Source of the DNA: a virus
DNA: 30,413 nucleotides
Strand: one strand, 5' to 3'
IMG/VR virus record: IMGVR_UViG_3300011013_000053
Coordinates: 1-30,413 of that record
The notes beneath the pieces are model-generated. The model saw only the letters and a program-made list of their open reading frames with translations, did not search any database and had not been told where the DNA came from. Made by a program: the position numbers and the translations under genes. Of the stretch, positions 1-6,344 are shown piece by piece (position 1 is the first letter of the stretch; the number at the start of each line of letters is the position of its first letter).

Positions 1-122
1 AAGAATCGTGCCAACCCTCGTCTAGCAAGAATCGTGCCAACCCTCGTCTAGCAAGAATCGTGCCAACCCTCGTCTAGCAAGAATCGTGCCAACCCTCGTC
101 TAGCAAGAATCGTGCCAACCCT
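1..122. repeat. 26-bp tandem repeat array
   Basis: Four complete identical 26-bp units at 1-26, 27-52, 53-78 and 79-104, followed by a partial fifth unit to about 122. Each unit begins AAGAATCGTGCC and ends CGTCTAGC. Copies abut with no spacers, so this is not a CRISPR array. The array touches the window edge and may continue upstream. It could be an iteron-like replication or partition site, a recombination site, or an assembly junction; the sequence alone does not decide. No gene is visible from 1 to 268. Confidence 0.95.
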
Positions 123-143
123 CTTTATGGCACGAATCTTGCT
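102..143. repeat. Hairpin closing the tandem array
   Basis: The last repeat copy supplies the left arm AGCAAGAATCGTGCCA (102-117). After a 10-nt loop the right arm TGGCACGAATCTTGCT (128-143) is its reverse complement except for one mismatch. No T-tract follows on either strand, so a terminator is unlikely. It may be a protein-binding site or mark the end of the repeat array. Confidence 0.8.
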
Positions 144-268
144 ACGGATTCCACCCGGAACCAAGAAACCCAGATACATATAGACCCCGCGACATTGTGA
201 GGAAAGTTTTGCTTATATGGGTAGTATTGGCTTACAGCGCTGCTACACCGATACATTGTGCTGAGAGG

Positions 269-550
269 CTACCGCTGTATATAGCTGATAGTAGCGTTCC
301 CTTTGTGGGAATTACAGTCGCGACACAAAGGCTGTAGATTATTCAGAGAGTTCGACCCTCCCTCGCTGACTGGCTGAATATGGTCTTTCGTCAGACCACC
401 CCCGTCATCGAAGTCTCGATGACACGACGGACAGATAAGATGCTGCGCCACTAGGTCACGCCATTCGCGGCGCGTGTGCGTGCCTCGTGTGCTGGCTATC
501 ATCTCTCGCTCGCCTCTGCGCTGTCGTTTCTCCTTGCTTTTGTCTCTCAT
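269..550 (-). CDS. HNH endonuclease, small
   Basis: 93-residue protein of the classical Cys-containing HNH family, metal-dependent DNA-cutting enzymes common as free-standing homing endonucleases in phages. A basic N-terminus (about 1-35) is followed by the zinc pair C40-x2-C43, the catalytic D56-H57 in KDHIQPVSEGG, the Asn-containing NNLQPLC stretch and the second zinc pair C76-x2-C79. The frame is open 17 codons further upstream to a GTG at 601, but GGGGAGG at 561-567 (read on the minus strand) lies 10 nt before the ATG at 550, so that start is preferred. It is the last gene of a short leftward unit with the 40-residue ORF and the NUMOD4-like gene. The target site is not deducible. Confidence 0.85.
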   Translation of the reverse strand: MRDKSKEKRQRRGEREMIASTRGTHTRREWRDLVAQHLICPSCHRDFDDGGGLTKDHIQPVSEGGSNSLNNLQPLCRDCNSHKGNATISYIQR

Positions 551-552
551 TA

Positions 553-675
553 TCAGCAATCCTCCCCGGCGGGGAATCCCATCGAGGGTAGCTGGGCGCA
601 CACAGCAGATATCACATATCTAGATAGACGGATATCTTGTACTGGGACTCCTGAGATGAAGATGCCGCCTGTCAT
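553..675 (-). CDS. Tiny ORF (40 aa) between NUMOD4-like and HNH genes
   Basis: A 40-codon frame starting MTGGIFISGVPVQDI. Its ATG overlaps the stop of the upstream NUMOD4-like gene as TGATG, and its own stop lies 2 nt before the ATG of the HNH gene. The tight spacing suggests translational coupling. No domain is recognised and no separate Shine-Dalgarno site is evident. It may simply be leader sequence between two endonuclease fragments. A weak call. Confidence 0.35.
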   Translation of the reverse strand: MTGGIFISGVPVQDIRLSRYVISAVCAQLPSMGFPAGEDC

Positions 676-896
676 CATCGTGATGGCTGTCGGAATCTGC
701 TGGTTGAGCTGACGCGACGGGCTCCCCATGCGTCGGAGATGAGTCGAGAAATGACGTATAGGTCGCCTTCGATGCTAACCGCCTCTACGTTGTTTGTGAT
801 GGTCTTAGGCATGACGTAGCCTTCTTCGTCTCTAACCTTCCCCTCCTCTGATATGGAGTAGCCGGGCAGCGAGGGGATATTTCTGTATTGAGTCAT
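675..896 (-). CDS. NUMOD4-like small protein
   Basis: 73 residues. The start, YRNIPSLPGYSISEEGKVRD, resembles the NUMOD4 DNA-binding motif that normally precedes an HNH domain in phage homing endonucleases (W-x-IP-x-GY-x-VS-x-GxVR pattern). The later segment VISRLISDAWG resembles the usual follow-on 'hrLVaeaF' element. No HNH residues follow, so this is either a truncated endonuclease or a stand-alone DNA-binding remnant. AGGAGAA lies about 8 nt before the ATG, and a consensus promoter lies upstream at 931-960, so it should be expressed. It leads a unit continuing into the 40-aa ORF and the HNH gene, which may be two pieces of one former NUMOD4-HNH gene. Confidence 0.65.
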   Translation of the reverse strand: MTQYRNIPSLPGYSISEEGKVRDEEGYVMPKTITNNVEAVSIEGDLYVISRLISDAWGARRVSSTSRFRQPSR

Positions 897-930
897 ATCA
901 TTGGGTTCTCCTATGTTCTCCTATAATATT

Positions 931-960
931 ATTATAGCATAATTCACGGGTTCGTGTCAA
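931..960 (-). promoter_or_regulatory. Consensus sigma70-type promoter, leftward
   Basis: On the minus strand TTGACA (955-960), an 18-nt spacer ending in ATGC, then TATAAT (931-936). Both hexamers are perfect matches. It drives the NUMOD4-like/HNH unit. It overlaps a divergent rightward -10 box at 970-975. Confidence 0.85.
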
Positions 961-966
961 GTTCTG

Positions 967-975
967 TGGTATAAT
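967..975 (+). promoter_or_regulatory. Extended -10 promoter, rightward
   Basis: TGGTATAAT has the extended -10 form TGn-TATAAT, with no convincing -35. It lies 32 nt before the ATG of the FmdB-like gene and should drive the 1008-3139 gene chain. Confidence 0.65.
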
Positions 976-1007
976 AGAGTATAAGAAACTGAAGGAGGAA
1001 CCAATCA

Positions 1008-1232
1008 ATGCCTTTATATCTGTACTGCTGCCCCAAACACGGGCAGTTTGAGAGAATTGTTCGTCTGGGCCGTCTAGGGAAGTTCGTTGCAAAATGTGCC
1101 ACTGAGGGCTGTAATTACAAGACGAAAAAACGAGAGTTGACCACACCGGGTGAGGTACGGTTAGTTGGCGGGTCTGGTGGGTTCACTGGTTCCAAGACTG
1201 CGAAGGTAGTTCATAAGCGTATTAGCTCGTGA
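1008..1232 (+). CDS. FmdB-like zinc-ribbon protein
   Basis: 74 residues. The N-terminus MPLYLYCCPKHGQFERIVRL follows the FmdB/CxxC zinc-ribbon pattern (MPxYxYxCxxCGxxFE), with one position filled by His (C-P-K-H). A second Cys group follows (KCATEGC) and a Gly-rich tail (VGGSGGFTGSKTA), as in the family. The role is probably metal binding with possible nucleic-acid or protein contact; phage FmdB-like proteins have no firmly established function. GGAGG sits 9 nt before the ATG. The stop overlaps the next gene as GTGA, starting a run of coupled genes. Confidence 0.75.
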   Translation: MPLYLYCCPKHGQFERIVRLGRLGKFVAKCATEGCNYKTKKRELTTPGEVRLVGGSGGFTGSKTAKVVHKRISS

Positions 1233-1474
1233 TTGAGGCACTGACAGTTTGGGTTGGTGCGGTAGCCATTGCCTTCTTTACGACGGTTGGTGCTCCTACG
1301 CCTGTTGCCGACGCTCCCGCGCCCACGCCGGAACCGGTAGCTGAGACTAAGCCCTTCGTCATTAACCCCCACGGCAGACACCTGCACGCCCTAACCCCCA
1401 CCAAGACTACCACTACGACTACTACTACCTTGAGCCACTGTGAGGCAGTGTCAAGCTGCTGCTCCTGTAAGTGA
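1229..1474 (+). CDS. Small membrane-anchored Pro/Thr-rich protein
   Basis: 81 residues from a GTG that overlaps the preceding stop (GTGA). Residues about 4-21 (ALTVWVGAVAIAFFTTVG) form one hydrophobic segment, followed by a Pro/Ala linker (PTPVADAPAPTPEPVAE), a run of eight Thr and a Cys-rich end (CEAVSSCCSCK). This is the layout of a membrane-tethered extracytoplasmic protein, possibly spanin-like, but there is no sequence signature to prove it. It is preserved mainly by its position: both ends overlap neighbours as GTGA. Low complexity means some risk it is not a real gene. Confidence 0.5.
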   Translation: MIEALTVWVGAVAIAFFTTVGAPTPVADAPAPTPEPVAETKPFVINPHGRHLHALTPTKTTTTTTTTLSHCEAVSSCCSCK

Positions 1475-2082
1475 CTAATTATCTTAAATACAGGCGGCGA
1501 TTCCTGCTGTGGGCTATGGAGACTCGTCTCTACAGCTATATGCTGAGGTACGTCATCCCCAAGATACGCTTTACCACGGGACACGGCGGTATAGGCGGGC
1601 GCAAATTCTGGAAGATGTATGCTGAGCTACAGCCCGGTGACATCGTGCTGTCCATCGACGCTAAGAAGCTGACCACGATGCTGATACCCGGTATATGGTC
1701 GCATGCTGCTGTATGCGTCAGTAAGGACAAGGATTTCGAGATAGCTGAGATGGTAGCCACGGGCTATAAGCAGACGACCTTCATGGACTTCTGCGCGGAG
1801 GCTACAAGGGTGTGCATCATCAGGGGCAAAAACTTCGATAAGTACTACGTGCGGATATTTATTGATAATACTTTAAGCTACAAGGGAACGCCGTATGACC
1901 AGAAGTTTAAGCTGGGCGTCGGAGCCTTATCCTGCTCGGAGCTGGTATATATGGCCGATACTGAGAAGAGGCTGGACTGTAGCCTAGAGGACATAGCCGG
2001 TCTGGGACGCCCCTACATCAGTCCAACTGGTATTTACTTCAGCGAAGTGGATGTGATTAGCGATTCTGACGCTATTATGTGA
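1471..2082 (+). CDS. YiiX-like permuted papain-fold (NlpC/P60-type) hydrolase
   Basis: 203 residues from a GTG overlapping the previous stop (GTGA). Features of the permuted NlpC/P60 (YiiX/YebB-like) cysteine hydrolases are visible: the QPGDIVL strand (54-60), the putative catalytic His in WSHAAV (H78), an acidic EIAEM segment (E90/E93), and the putative nucleophile in LSCSELVY (C155). His before Cys is the permuted order. Family members cut amide bonds in peptidoglycan-like or lipid substrates. Its place between small membrane and secreted proteins suggests cell-envelope degradation or lysis, which is inference. There is no signal peptide, so access to the wall would need a holin or export helper. 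An alternative is a head-associated protease-like enzyme. Confidence 0.7.
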   Translation: MTNYLKYRRRFLLWAMETRLYSYMLRYVIPKIRFTTGHGGIGGRKFWKMYAELQPGDIVLSIDAKKLTTMLIPGIWSHAAVCVSKDKDFEIAEMVATGYKQTTFMDFCAEATRVCIIRGKNFDKYYVRIFIDNTLSYKGTPYDQKFKLGVGALSCSELVYMADTEKRLDCSLEDIAGLGRPYISPTGIYFSEVDVISDSDAIM

Positions 2083-2088
2083 TATACT
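2083..2088 (+). promoter_or_regulatory. -10 box six nt before ATG (leaderless-type)
   Basis: TGA-TATACT, an extended -10 box whose last base is followed by exactly six nucleotides and then the ATG at 2095. A transcript starting at the usual distance would begin at or next to that A. No good -35 is seen. It lies just after the stop of the hydrolase gene. Confidence 0.55.
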
Positions 2089-2094
2089 GAAGGT

Positions 2095-2406
2095 ATGAAC
2101 ATATTAAAACTCTCTCTCGCAATACTACTCTTTCTCCCGGTTACATCTTACGCTGCGCCTATGCTGCTGAACGTAGTCATCCCTGAGGATGCTGTCCCTT
2201 ACTTGGAGGCTGCTTCTGCTCATGCTGGTTACGACAATGTTGACGATTACGTCCTCAGCGTCATCCACGAGGACATGACTCGACAGAACTTACAGGCAGA
2301 CGAACAGGCCGCTCGCGCCGCAACTCGTGACGCTGCTAAGGCGAAGTCACAGGCAATACGGGACGCGCTGCCTTTGCCCGCTCGTCCTGACCGCATAAAC
2401 CCGTGA
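2095..2406 (+). CDS. Small secreted protein with signal peptide
   Basis: 103 residues. A typical Sec signal peptide covers residues 1-20: Lys at position 5, hydrophobic core LSLAILLFLPV, then SYA before AP. The mature part has an acidic helical segment (EDAVPYLEAASAHAGYDNVD) and an Ala/Arg/Lys-rich helical tail. No family is recognised. The ATG lies six nt after a -10 box, while GAAGG is too close to act as a normal ribosome site, so the gene may be translated from a leaderless mRNA. Its stop overlaps the next gene (GTGA). Confidence 0.65.
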   Translation: MNILKLSLAILLFLPVTSYAAPMLLNVVIPEDAVPYLEAASAHAGYDNVDDYVLSVIHEDMTRQNLQADEQAARAATRDAAKAKSQAIRDALPLPARPDRINP

Positions 2407-2801
2407 GCCAGTACACGCCTGAACAAGTAGCTAAAGCTAAGAAGCAGATGCGCTCGAACGTGCATAAAATGGCTGTAGATAATCCCATGACTGCCGAGCA
2501 GATTCAGTCTGCTATCGAGCGTGGCGACCGTATTATCGATAAGATGATGGCTTTCACTGTCGAGGAAGTCGAAAGCATGACTCAGACCGAAATGATTGAG
2601 GAAGCTGTCGAACAGCTCCCCGAGGTCGGGGCAGGAGACAGGAAGCGTATCGTCGTCAAGTCTAAGAAGATTCTCGACAAGTTTGAGGCCATCCCGCCCG
2701 TCTACCCCGGTACTAACGCTGCTATGTTTATGCTCACCATACTGTGCGTCTCCTTTGGACTGGCCCTCTGGTGCGCTATCCTCTACAGGATAGTGCTGTG
2801 A
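2403..2801 (+). CDS. C-terminally membrane-anchored small protein
   Basis: 132 residues from a GTG in a GTGA overlap. Residues 1-100 are hydrophilic and helical with many Glu/Lys. One strong membrane segment lies near the C-terminus (about 107-131, from AAMFMLTILCVSFGLALW on). This tail-anchored layout is seen in some phage lysis accessory proteins, but no family match can be asserted. The next gene begins inside its stop codon, again as GTGA, so the two are probably made together and may act at the membrane together. Confidence 0.6.
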   Translation: MSQYTPEQVAKAKKQMRSNVHKMAVDNPMTAEQIQSAIERGDRIIDKMMAFTVEEVESMTQTEMIEEAVEQLPEVGAGDRKRIVVKSKKILDKFEAIPPVYPGTNAAMFMLTILCVSFGLALWCAILYRIVL

Positions 2802-3139
2802 GTGCGTTTGCGTCCGTTGCTGACGCCTCCAAGAACCTCGTGCTTATCTGCGCTGGGTTAGGTCTGATTGGTTCGATAGTCGGAGGGGCCTTTTGGGGCG
2901 TCAACGATGTCCTAGCCCAGATTGACAGCATCGCCACTACTCAGCAGCAGCAAGAGACGAACACTACGGCTATTAAAAAGCAGGGTAGGGCTATCAAGAG
3001 CATCGAGGAGACTGTTAGTGTTATTGACCGAGCGCAGGACAAGCTCATCGACAATCAGAATACCATGTGGGAAAAGCAGCAAGCCACAGATGCTAAGATT
3101 GACCAGATTCTAAAAGCCGTCGCGCCCCCACCAAGCTGA
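2798..3139 (+). CDS. Membrane protein with coiled coil, holin- or spanin-like layout
   Basis: 113 residues from the GTG at 2798, chosen over an upstream ATG at 2744 because it forms the same GTGA overlap used by the preceding genes. One membrane segment (about 12-36, NLVLICAGLGLIGSIVGGAF) is followed by a long predicted coiled coil (about 38-105, rich in Gln, Ile, Asp, Lys) and a Pro-rich end (APPPS). The layout resembles inner-membrane spanin or haemolysin XhlA-like proteins, but assignment is by architecture only. Its 3' end overlaps tail-to-tail by 30 bp with the minus-strand HNH gene. Confidence 0.6.
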   Translation: MSAFASVADASKNLVLICAGLGLIGSIVGGAFWGVNDVLAQIDSIATTQQQQETNTTAIKKQGRAIKSIEETVSVIDRAQDKLIDNQNTMWEKQQATDAKIDQILKAVAPPPS

Positions 3140-3784
3140 CCTGTTCCCCTTAGCGCTGTGGTAGCGTTTGACTATCTGGCGAGCGTTACTGGGGTATGAG
3201 ATGTCGTGCTTGTCAGCTACCTCCGGCCAACTCATCCCGCCGTCTCTATCGGCGGCCATCTGGGCGTGGTCGAGGGGCTTCTTACCTGCCTTCAGTCGTT
3301 GCGAGTCACTGTGGCTCCTCAATTTGACACCTTCAGACTTTAGTATGTCCTTTGCCCGACTGAGTGGCAAGTCTAGCTTGTCCTCTACTTGATACGTAGA
3401 CAAGAACTCCTTCGTATAGAGTCGCACCACTTCGGCCCAAGTCTCTGGGCTGTCCTGCCTGTGAGCCCTCTGGTGTTCGTGGAACGTGAGGTGTACGAGG
3501 TTACTGGGGTGATAGTTAGTCTTACTGAAGTCAATGTGGTGGACGTCAGTCTTGGTTGCAGGGTCGGGGTTATCCACGAGTAGGTCGGCTACTGCCTTGT
3601 GGACGTGGACTCTTGTCTGCTTCCCCATGCTAGTTCTCACTGCGTATACAGCAGGATAGCCTAGATGTAAATGCACCTTGGGCTTGAACCAGTCCAGCTT
3701 ATCAGTAAAGCGCCAAATCTCTAGCTTCTTTGGCTCTAGATAAGCGTCGGTATCGTCTATTGGTAGTAGGTCTTTGATGTTCAT
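3110..3784 (-). CDS. HNH homing endonuclease, paralog A
   Basis: 224 residues. An N-terminal domain starting MNIKDLLPIDDTDAYL precedes an HNH core: HKAVAD (62-67), VHHIDF with H82-H83, NLVHLT with N95, and H104. Two helix-turn-helix-like segments follow (about 117-155, and GGMSWPEVADKHD onward), suited to DNA recognition. It is about three-quarters identical by eye to the gene at 7408-8076, so one is a copy of the other. It follows thyA by 22 nt. No clear Shine-Dalgarno site is seen; ATATAAGATG at its start is shared with thyA. Its end overlaps the opposing gene at 3139 by 30 bp, suggesting insertion or read-in at that edge. Confidence 0.85.
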   Translation of the reverse strand: MNIKDLLPIDDTDAYLEPKKLEIWRFTDKLDWFKPKVHLHLGYPAVYAVRTSMGKQTRVHVHKAVADLLVDNPDPATKTDVHHIDFSKTNYHPSNLVHLTFHEHQRAHRQDSPETWAEVVRLYTKEFLSTYQVEDKLDLPLSRAKDILKSEGVKLRSHSDSQRLKAGKKPLDHAQMAADRDGGMSWPEVADKHDISYPSNARQIVKRYHSAKGNRSAWWGRDGF

Positions 3785-3806
3785 CTTATATGCACCATCA
3801 CCCCCA

Positions 3807-4613
3807 TCAAACTGAAATCTTAGCCTTTATCTTCGGATGATACCGATAATTCTCTACCACGATATCGTGATACGTAAAGCCATCGATGTCTGTGATTTCA
3901 GGATTCAACTCCAGTGTGGGGGTGTCGTATAGTTTGTCGGCTCTGTCTAGTTGAAGATGAACTTGCTCTAGGTGATTGCAGTAAATATGCGCGTCCCCTA
4001 TCGTGTGGATGAACTCCTTGGCCCTCAATCCAGTGACGTGAGCTATCATGTGCGTGAGTAGCGAGTACGAAGTAATGTTGAATGGTACGCCCAGAAAAGC
4101 GTCTGCACTCCGTTGGTACATGTGAGAGGACAGATGATTCTCTCGAACGTAGAACTGGAACATCATGTGACACGGTGGTAAAGCCATCTGGTCTAACTCA
4201 CCGGGGTTCCATGCGCTAACTATGTGCCTACGAGAGTATGGGTCGTCCTTGATGTTTTGGATAACGTTGGCTATTTGGTCAATGCCGGGACTGTGTAACT
4301 GTGCGCCCCAGCTTCTCCACTGGTGCCCGTACACCTTGCCCAGTTCTCCCTGTGCGTCGCTCCACTCGTTCCATATCTTAACTCCTCTTTCTGTCAGGTA
4401 CTCGGTATTCGTGTCTCCACTCAGGAACCATATTAACTCATGGATGACGCTGGGGAGGTGTACGAACTTAGAGGTAACGACTGGCAGGTTGTTCTCTGTC
4501 AGGTCGTAGCGGGACTGAGTACCGAATGTGCTAATAGTACCCGTGCCAGTACGGTCATCGCTCTGGACGCCGTTAAGCAAAATGTTGCCTAGTAGGTCTA
4601 AATATTCCTTCAT
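3807..4613 (-). CDS. thyA: Thymidylate synthase ThyA
   Basis: 268 residues, near the usual ThyA length of about 264. It methylates dUMP to dTMP using methylene-tetrahydrofolate. Family motifs are intact: phosphate-binding R21 in DDRTGTGT, the RR pair in YSRRHIVSAWNP (about 128-129), the active-site C148 in LPPCHMMFQFYV, RSADAFLGVPFNI, and HIYCNHLEQ near the C-terminus. In a phage this supplies dTMP for genome replication. A 61-bp element at 4624-4684, repeated before the gene at 5620, lies just upstream and may carry its control signals. No Shine-Dalgarno site is evident before the ATG. An HNH gene follows in the same direction. Confidence 0.97.
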   Translation of the reverse strand: MKEYLDLLGNILLNGVQSDDRTGTGTISTFGTQSRYDLTENNLPVVTSKFVHLPSVIHELIWFLSGDTNTEYLTERGVKIWNEWSDAQGELGKVYGHQWRSWGAQLHSPGIDQIANVIQNIKDDPYSRRHIVSAWNPGELDQMALPPCHMMFQFYVRENHLSSHMYQRSADAFLGVPFNITSYSLLTHMIAHVTGLRAKEFIHTIGDAHIYCNHLEQVHLQLDRADKLYDTPTLELNPEITDIDGFTYHDIVVENYRYHPKIKAKISV

Positions 4614-4623
4614 CTTATATAAC

Positions 4624-4684
4624 GTTTACGCCGTGCTCCGTATCATGTAAAAAACTCCCCACAAACAAGCCTAGCTGTAAAGTC
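4624..4684 (-). repeat. 61-bp duplicated upstream element, copy 1
   Basis: This stretch matches 5622-5682 over 61 bp with six mismatches and no gaps. Each copy lies immediately upstream of a minus-strand start: thyA here, the Imm5-like gene for the other. Read leftward it contains CTTTACAGC, TTGTTTG, a run of six T and TGATACGGAGC. It is probably a shared promoter or regulatory region; a leftover of duplication is possible. Confidence 0.8.
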
Positions 4685-4688
4685 GTGC

Positions 4689-4775
4689 TCATCCCAGCTG
4701 GTCTATAGTGGGCAGGATGATCGATGGGCACCGCGGCGCAGGCTCCACCTCGAACGTCCGTAGTGTTACTTTCAT
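4689..4775 (-). CDS. Very short ORF (28 aa) with strong ribosome site
   Basis: A 28-codon frame, MKVTLRTFEVEPAPRC onward, preceded by a perfect GGAGG at 4785-4789 with 9 nt spacing. Its stop lies just before the 61-bp element upstream of thyA, so it could be a leader peptide or small regulator. No family is recognisable. The remaining stretch 4776-4990 shows nothing else that can be supported. Confidence 0.4.
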   Translation of the reverse strand: MKVTLRTFEVEPAPRCPSIILPTIDQLG

Positions 4776-4990
4776 CTCTGTAATCCTCCAATTTCCAACT
4801 CTTAGGGTATTCCTAAGTGTTGCCAATATGCACGACAAATCCGTTCGTGGTTCACGGGTCGGCGTTTTGTGTCCAACAAAGCGTCTTATAGTCAACAGAC
4901 GAACCGCAAGATGGCCGGAAGCGAACCCTCATGAACATCTCCGAGCTCGCCGTCGAAGACGTGGCCTTCGATATCCTTGCAGGGCTCGGC

Positions 4991-5620
4991 TTACTCATCA
5001 GGCTCCTGCAACCATCCGGCAATACCGGATAGTTGCCTGACGTTTCCGCTGGCGGCGCTCACAGTCTTGGCCTCCAGTCTCTTGATTAGCGCATCGACCT
5101 GCCACTGGGCCTCCTTGCCCCACGCCTCCTCTAGGGAGGCATCCTCCGCCCCCTCTACGACGGCCCATTCGGCACCTGCGGCCCGTGCGCTACGTGCGCC
5201 GACATCCGCGGCGACCTCTGCGGCGGCGGCCCATCCGGTGGCACGTGCGGCCCATGAGACCTCGGTGGCGGCGGCCCACGCAGCCATCTGGGCGGCACGG
5301 AGTTCCTCGTCGGTGGCGTCCCCCTCGGCGTACCGACGGGCAACCTCGATGGCTTGGCGCGGGCGCTTGTCGTCAGGGAATTTCTTCTCCAGCAGGGGCA
5401 ACACACGCTCTGCGCAATCGCACGCAAACAGCCGCAACGTTGCGTCATCTACCCACTCCTCGCGCAATACAACCCACAGCCGGTCTACAGCGGGGCAATC
5501 CTCGACGCGCAGAATATCAAGCGCAGTGCCCTGCCAGTCTTCCGGCAGGTATTTAGATGGGTCATAGCACGGCGACTCGTTGCGTATGTCACCTATTGTT
5601 CGGATTGGTAATTTATCCAT
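4991..5620 (-). CDS. Imm5-like ('putative immunity protein') Ala-rich helical protein
   Basis: 209 residues. The block FACDCAERVLPLLEKKFPDD followed by KRPRQAIEVARRYAEG resembles the Imm5-like family often annotated 'putative immunity protein', in which a DCAERVLP-type motif precedes Ala/Trp-rich helices. Here residues about 108-165 are a near-continuous Ala-rich helix with repeated WAA and RAA units (AAWAAATEVSWAARATGWAA). In bacteria such domains are linked to polymorphic toxin immunity; a role in a phage is unknown and could be host-factor or toxin neutralisation. The copy-2 61-bp element sits directly before the ATG. GGAG lies 13 nt upstream, a weak ribosome site. The Ala-rich DNA gives long spurious frames on the opposite strand. 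Confidence 0.7.
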   Translation of the reverse strand: MDKLPIRTIGDIRNESPCYDPSKYLPEDWQGTALDILRVEDCPAVDRLWVVLREEWVDDATLRLFACDCAERVLPLLEKKFPDDKRPRQAIEVARRYAEGDATDEELRAAQMAAWAAATEVSWAARATGWAAAAEVAADVGARSARAAGAEWAVVEGAEDASLEEAWGKEAQWQVDALIKRLEAKTVSAASGNVRQLSGIAGWLQEPDE

Positions 5621-5621
5621 T

Positions 5622-5682
5622 GTTTACGCCTAGCTCCGTATCACGTAAAAAACTCCACACAAACAAGTCTGGCTGTAAAGTC
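5622..5682 (-). repeat. 61-bp duplicated upstream element, copy 2
   Basis: Second copy of the element at 4624-4684, 55 of 61 positions identical. It ends inside the stop codon of the next upstream gene (5681-5683) and begins 2 nt from the ATG of the Imm5-like gene, so it fills the whole intergenic gap. Confidence 0.8.
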
Positions 5683-6046
5683 ACCACGAGAGCCTGAGCG
5701 GCCCCACTGACAGGCCGAAGGTGGTCTTTTTTGGCCATCTCCAATCGAACGGCAACAACTCAACCCTTATATTTATGCCCTCAAGCCACTCCCACCAAGA
5801 CTCAACTTCCTCAGCAGCGTCATACACCTCTATGACAGTTTTTCTGTCTGGGTTATCTCTGCACTGCTCCAGCAAATTTATCGCTTCATCGAGATATTCG
5901 GAATTAAAGTCCCAGCAGAGCCCCGAGTCGGGGTCATCATCATCGAAAGGCTGCCAGATACATATCGATTCGCCACCCTTATACACTGTACGCTCGACGC
6001 GCAAATGTGGCCCAGCAAAGTGGCTCTCTGTCTCTATAATATCCAT
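5681..6046 (-). CDS. Hypothetical acidic protein
   Basis: 121 residues from the ATG at 6046, chosen because GGAGGAG lies 8 nt before it. The frame is also open to an ATG at 6088 that overlaps the end of the upstream gene; that longer form (135 aa) cannot be excluded. The protein is acidic with a DDDDPDSG stretch and is Trp-rich toward the C-terminus (VESWWEWLEG, FDWRWPKK). No domain is recognised. Its neighbours are a small membrane protein and the Imm5-like gene. Confidence 0.6.
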   Translation of the reverse strand: MDIIETESHFAGPHLRVERTVYKGGESICIWQPFDDDDPDSGLCWDFNSEYLDEAINLLEQCRDNPDRKTVIEVYDAAEEVESWWEWLEGINIRVELLPFDWRWPKKTTFGLSVGPLRLSW

Positions 6047-6080
6047 TAGTTCAACTCCTCCATTGGTGTTCGGTTGTATT

Positions 6081-6293
6081 TTAGTCATAGTATACTATCA
6101 CCCCCATCACATCGACGATTAACAACACGGCGTCCAGTAAGGCTAAGCTCCAGATTCTTGCTCTCACACCGTAGGTCAGCCATAATAAATCGCCCGTTAC
6201 GCTCACAACGAACCCAGTACCCATGAAGCCGCCAACAAAGAGCACCCTACCCGCAAGCACACAGACCGTTCCAATCCACCCTAGCCAGCTCAT
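6081..6293 (-). CDS. Small integral membrane protein
   Basis: 70 residues, mostly hydrophobic, with about three membrane segments: roughly 4-20 (LGWIGTVCVLAGRVLFV), 22-42 (GFMGTGFVVSVTGDLLWLTYG) and 48-68. The 'TGDLLWLTYGV' turn recalls small PnuC- or SemiSWEET-like phage membrane proteins, but this is only a resemblance. A TACACT box lies about 23 nt upstream with a possible TTACCT -35, and no Shine-Dalgarno site is clear. Its stop overlaps the alternative start of the following gene. Confidence 0.6.
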   Translation of the reverse strand: MSWLGWIGTVCVLAGRVLFVGGFMGTGFVVSVTGDLLWLTYGVRARIWSLALLDAVLLIVDVMGVIVYYD

Positions 6294-6344
6294 GTTACTT
6301 GCACTCTACTTAGTAAGTGTACCACAGTGGGAGGAGCAGGTAAC

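Noticed and set aside
1-122. Possible CRISPR array
   Set aside because: The 26-bp units abut directly with no spacers.
898-1146. Minus-strand 82-residue frame over the FmdB-like gene
   Set aside because: It covers the divergent promoters and is antisense to a gene with a strong ribosome site and domain match.
4776-4990. Possible tRNA or small RNA in the gap before the Imm5-like gene
   Set aside because: I looked for a cloverleaf with a T-loop and a matching acceptor stem and found none; no promoter-terminator pair is evident.
5155-5567. Plus-strand and alternate minus-strand frames over the Imm5-like gene
   Set aside because: GC-rich repetitive Ala codons give long spurious Arg/Pro/Ser-rich frames in other registers; no domains or ribosome sites.
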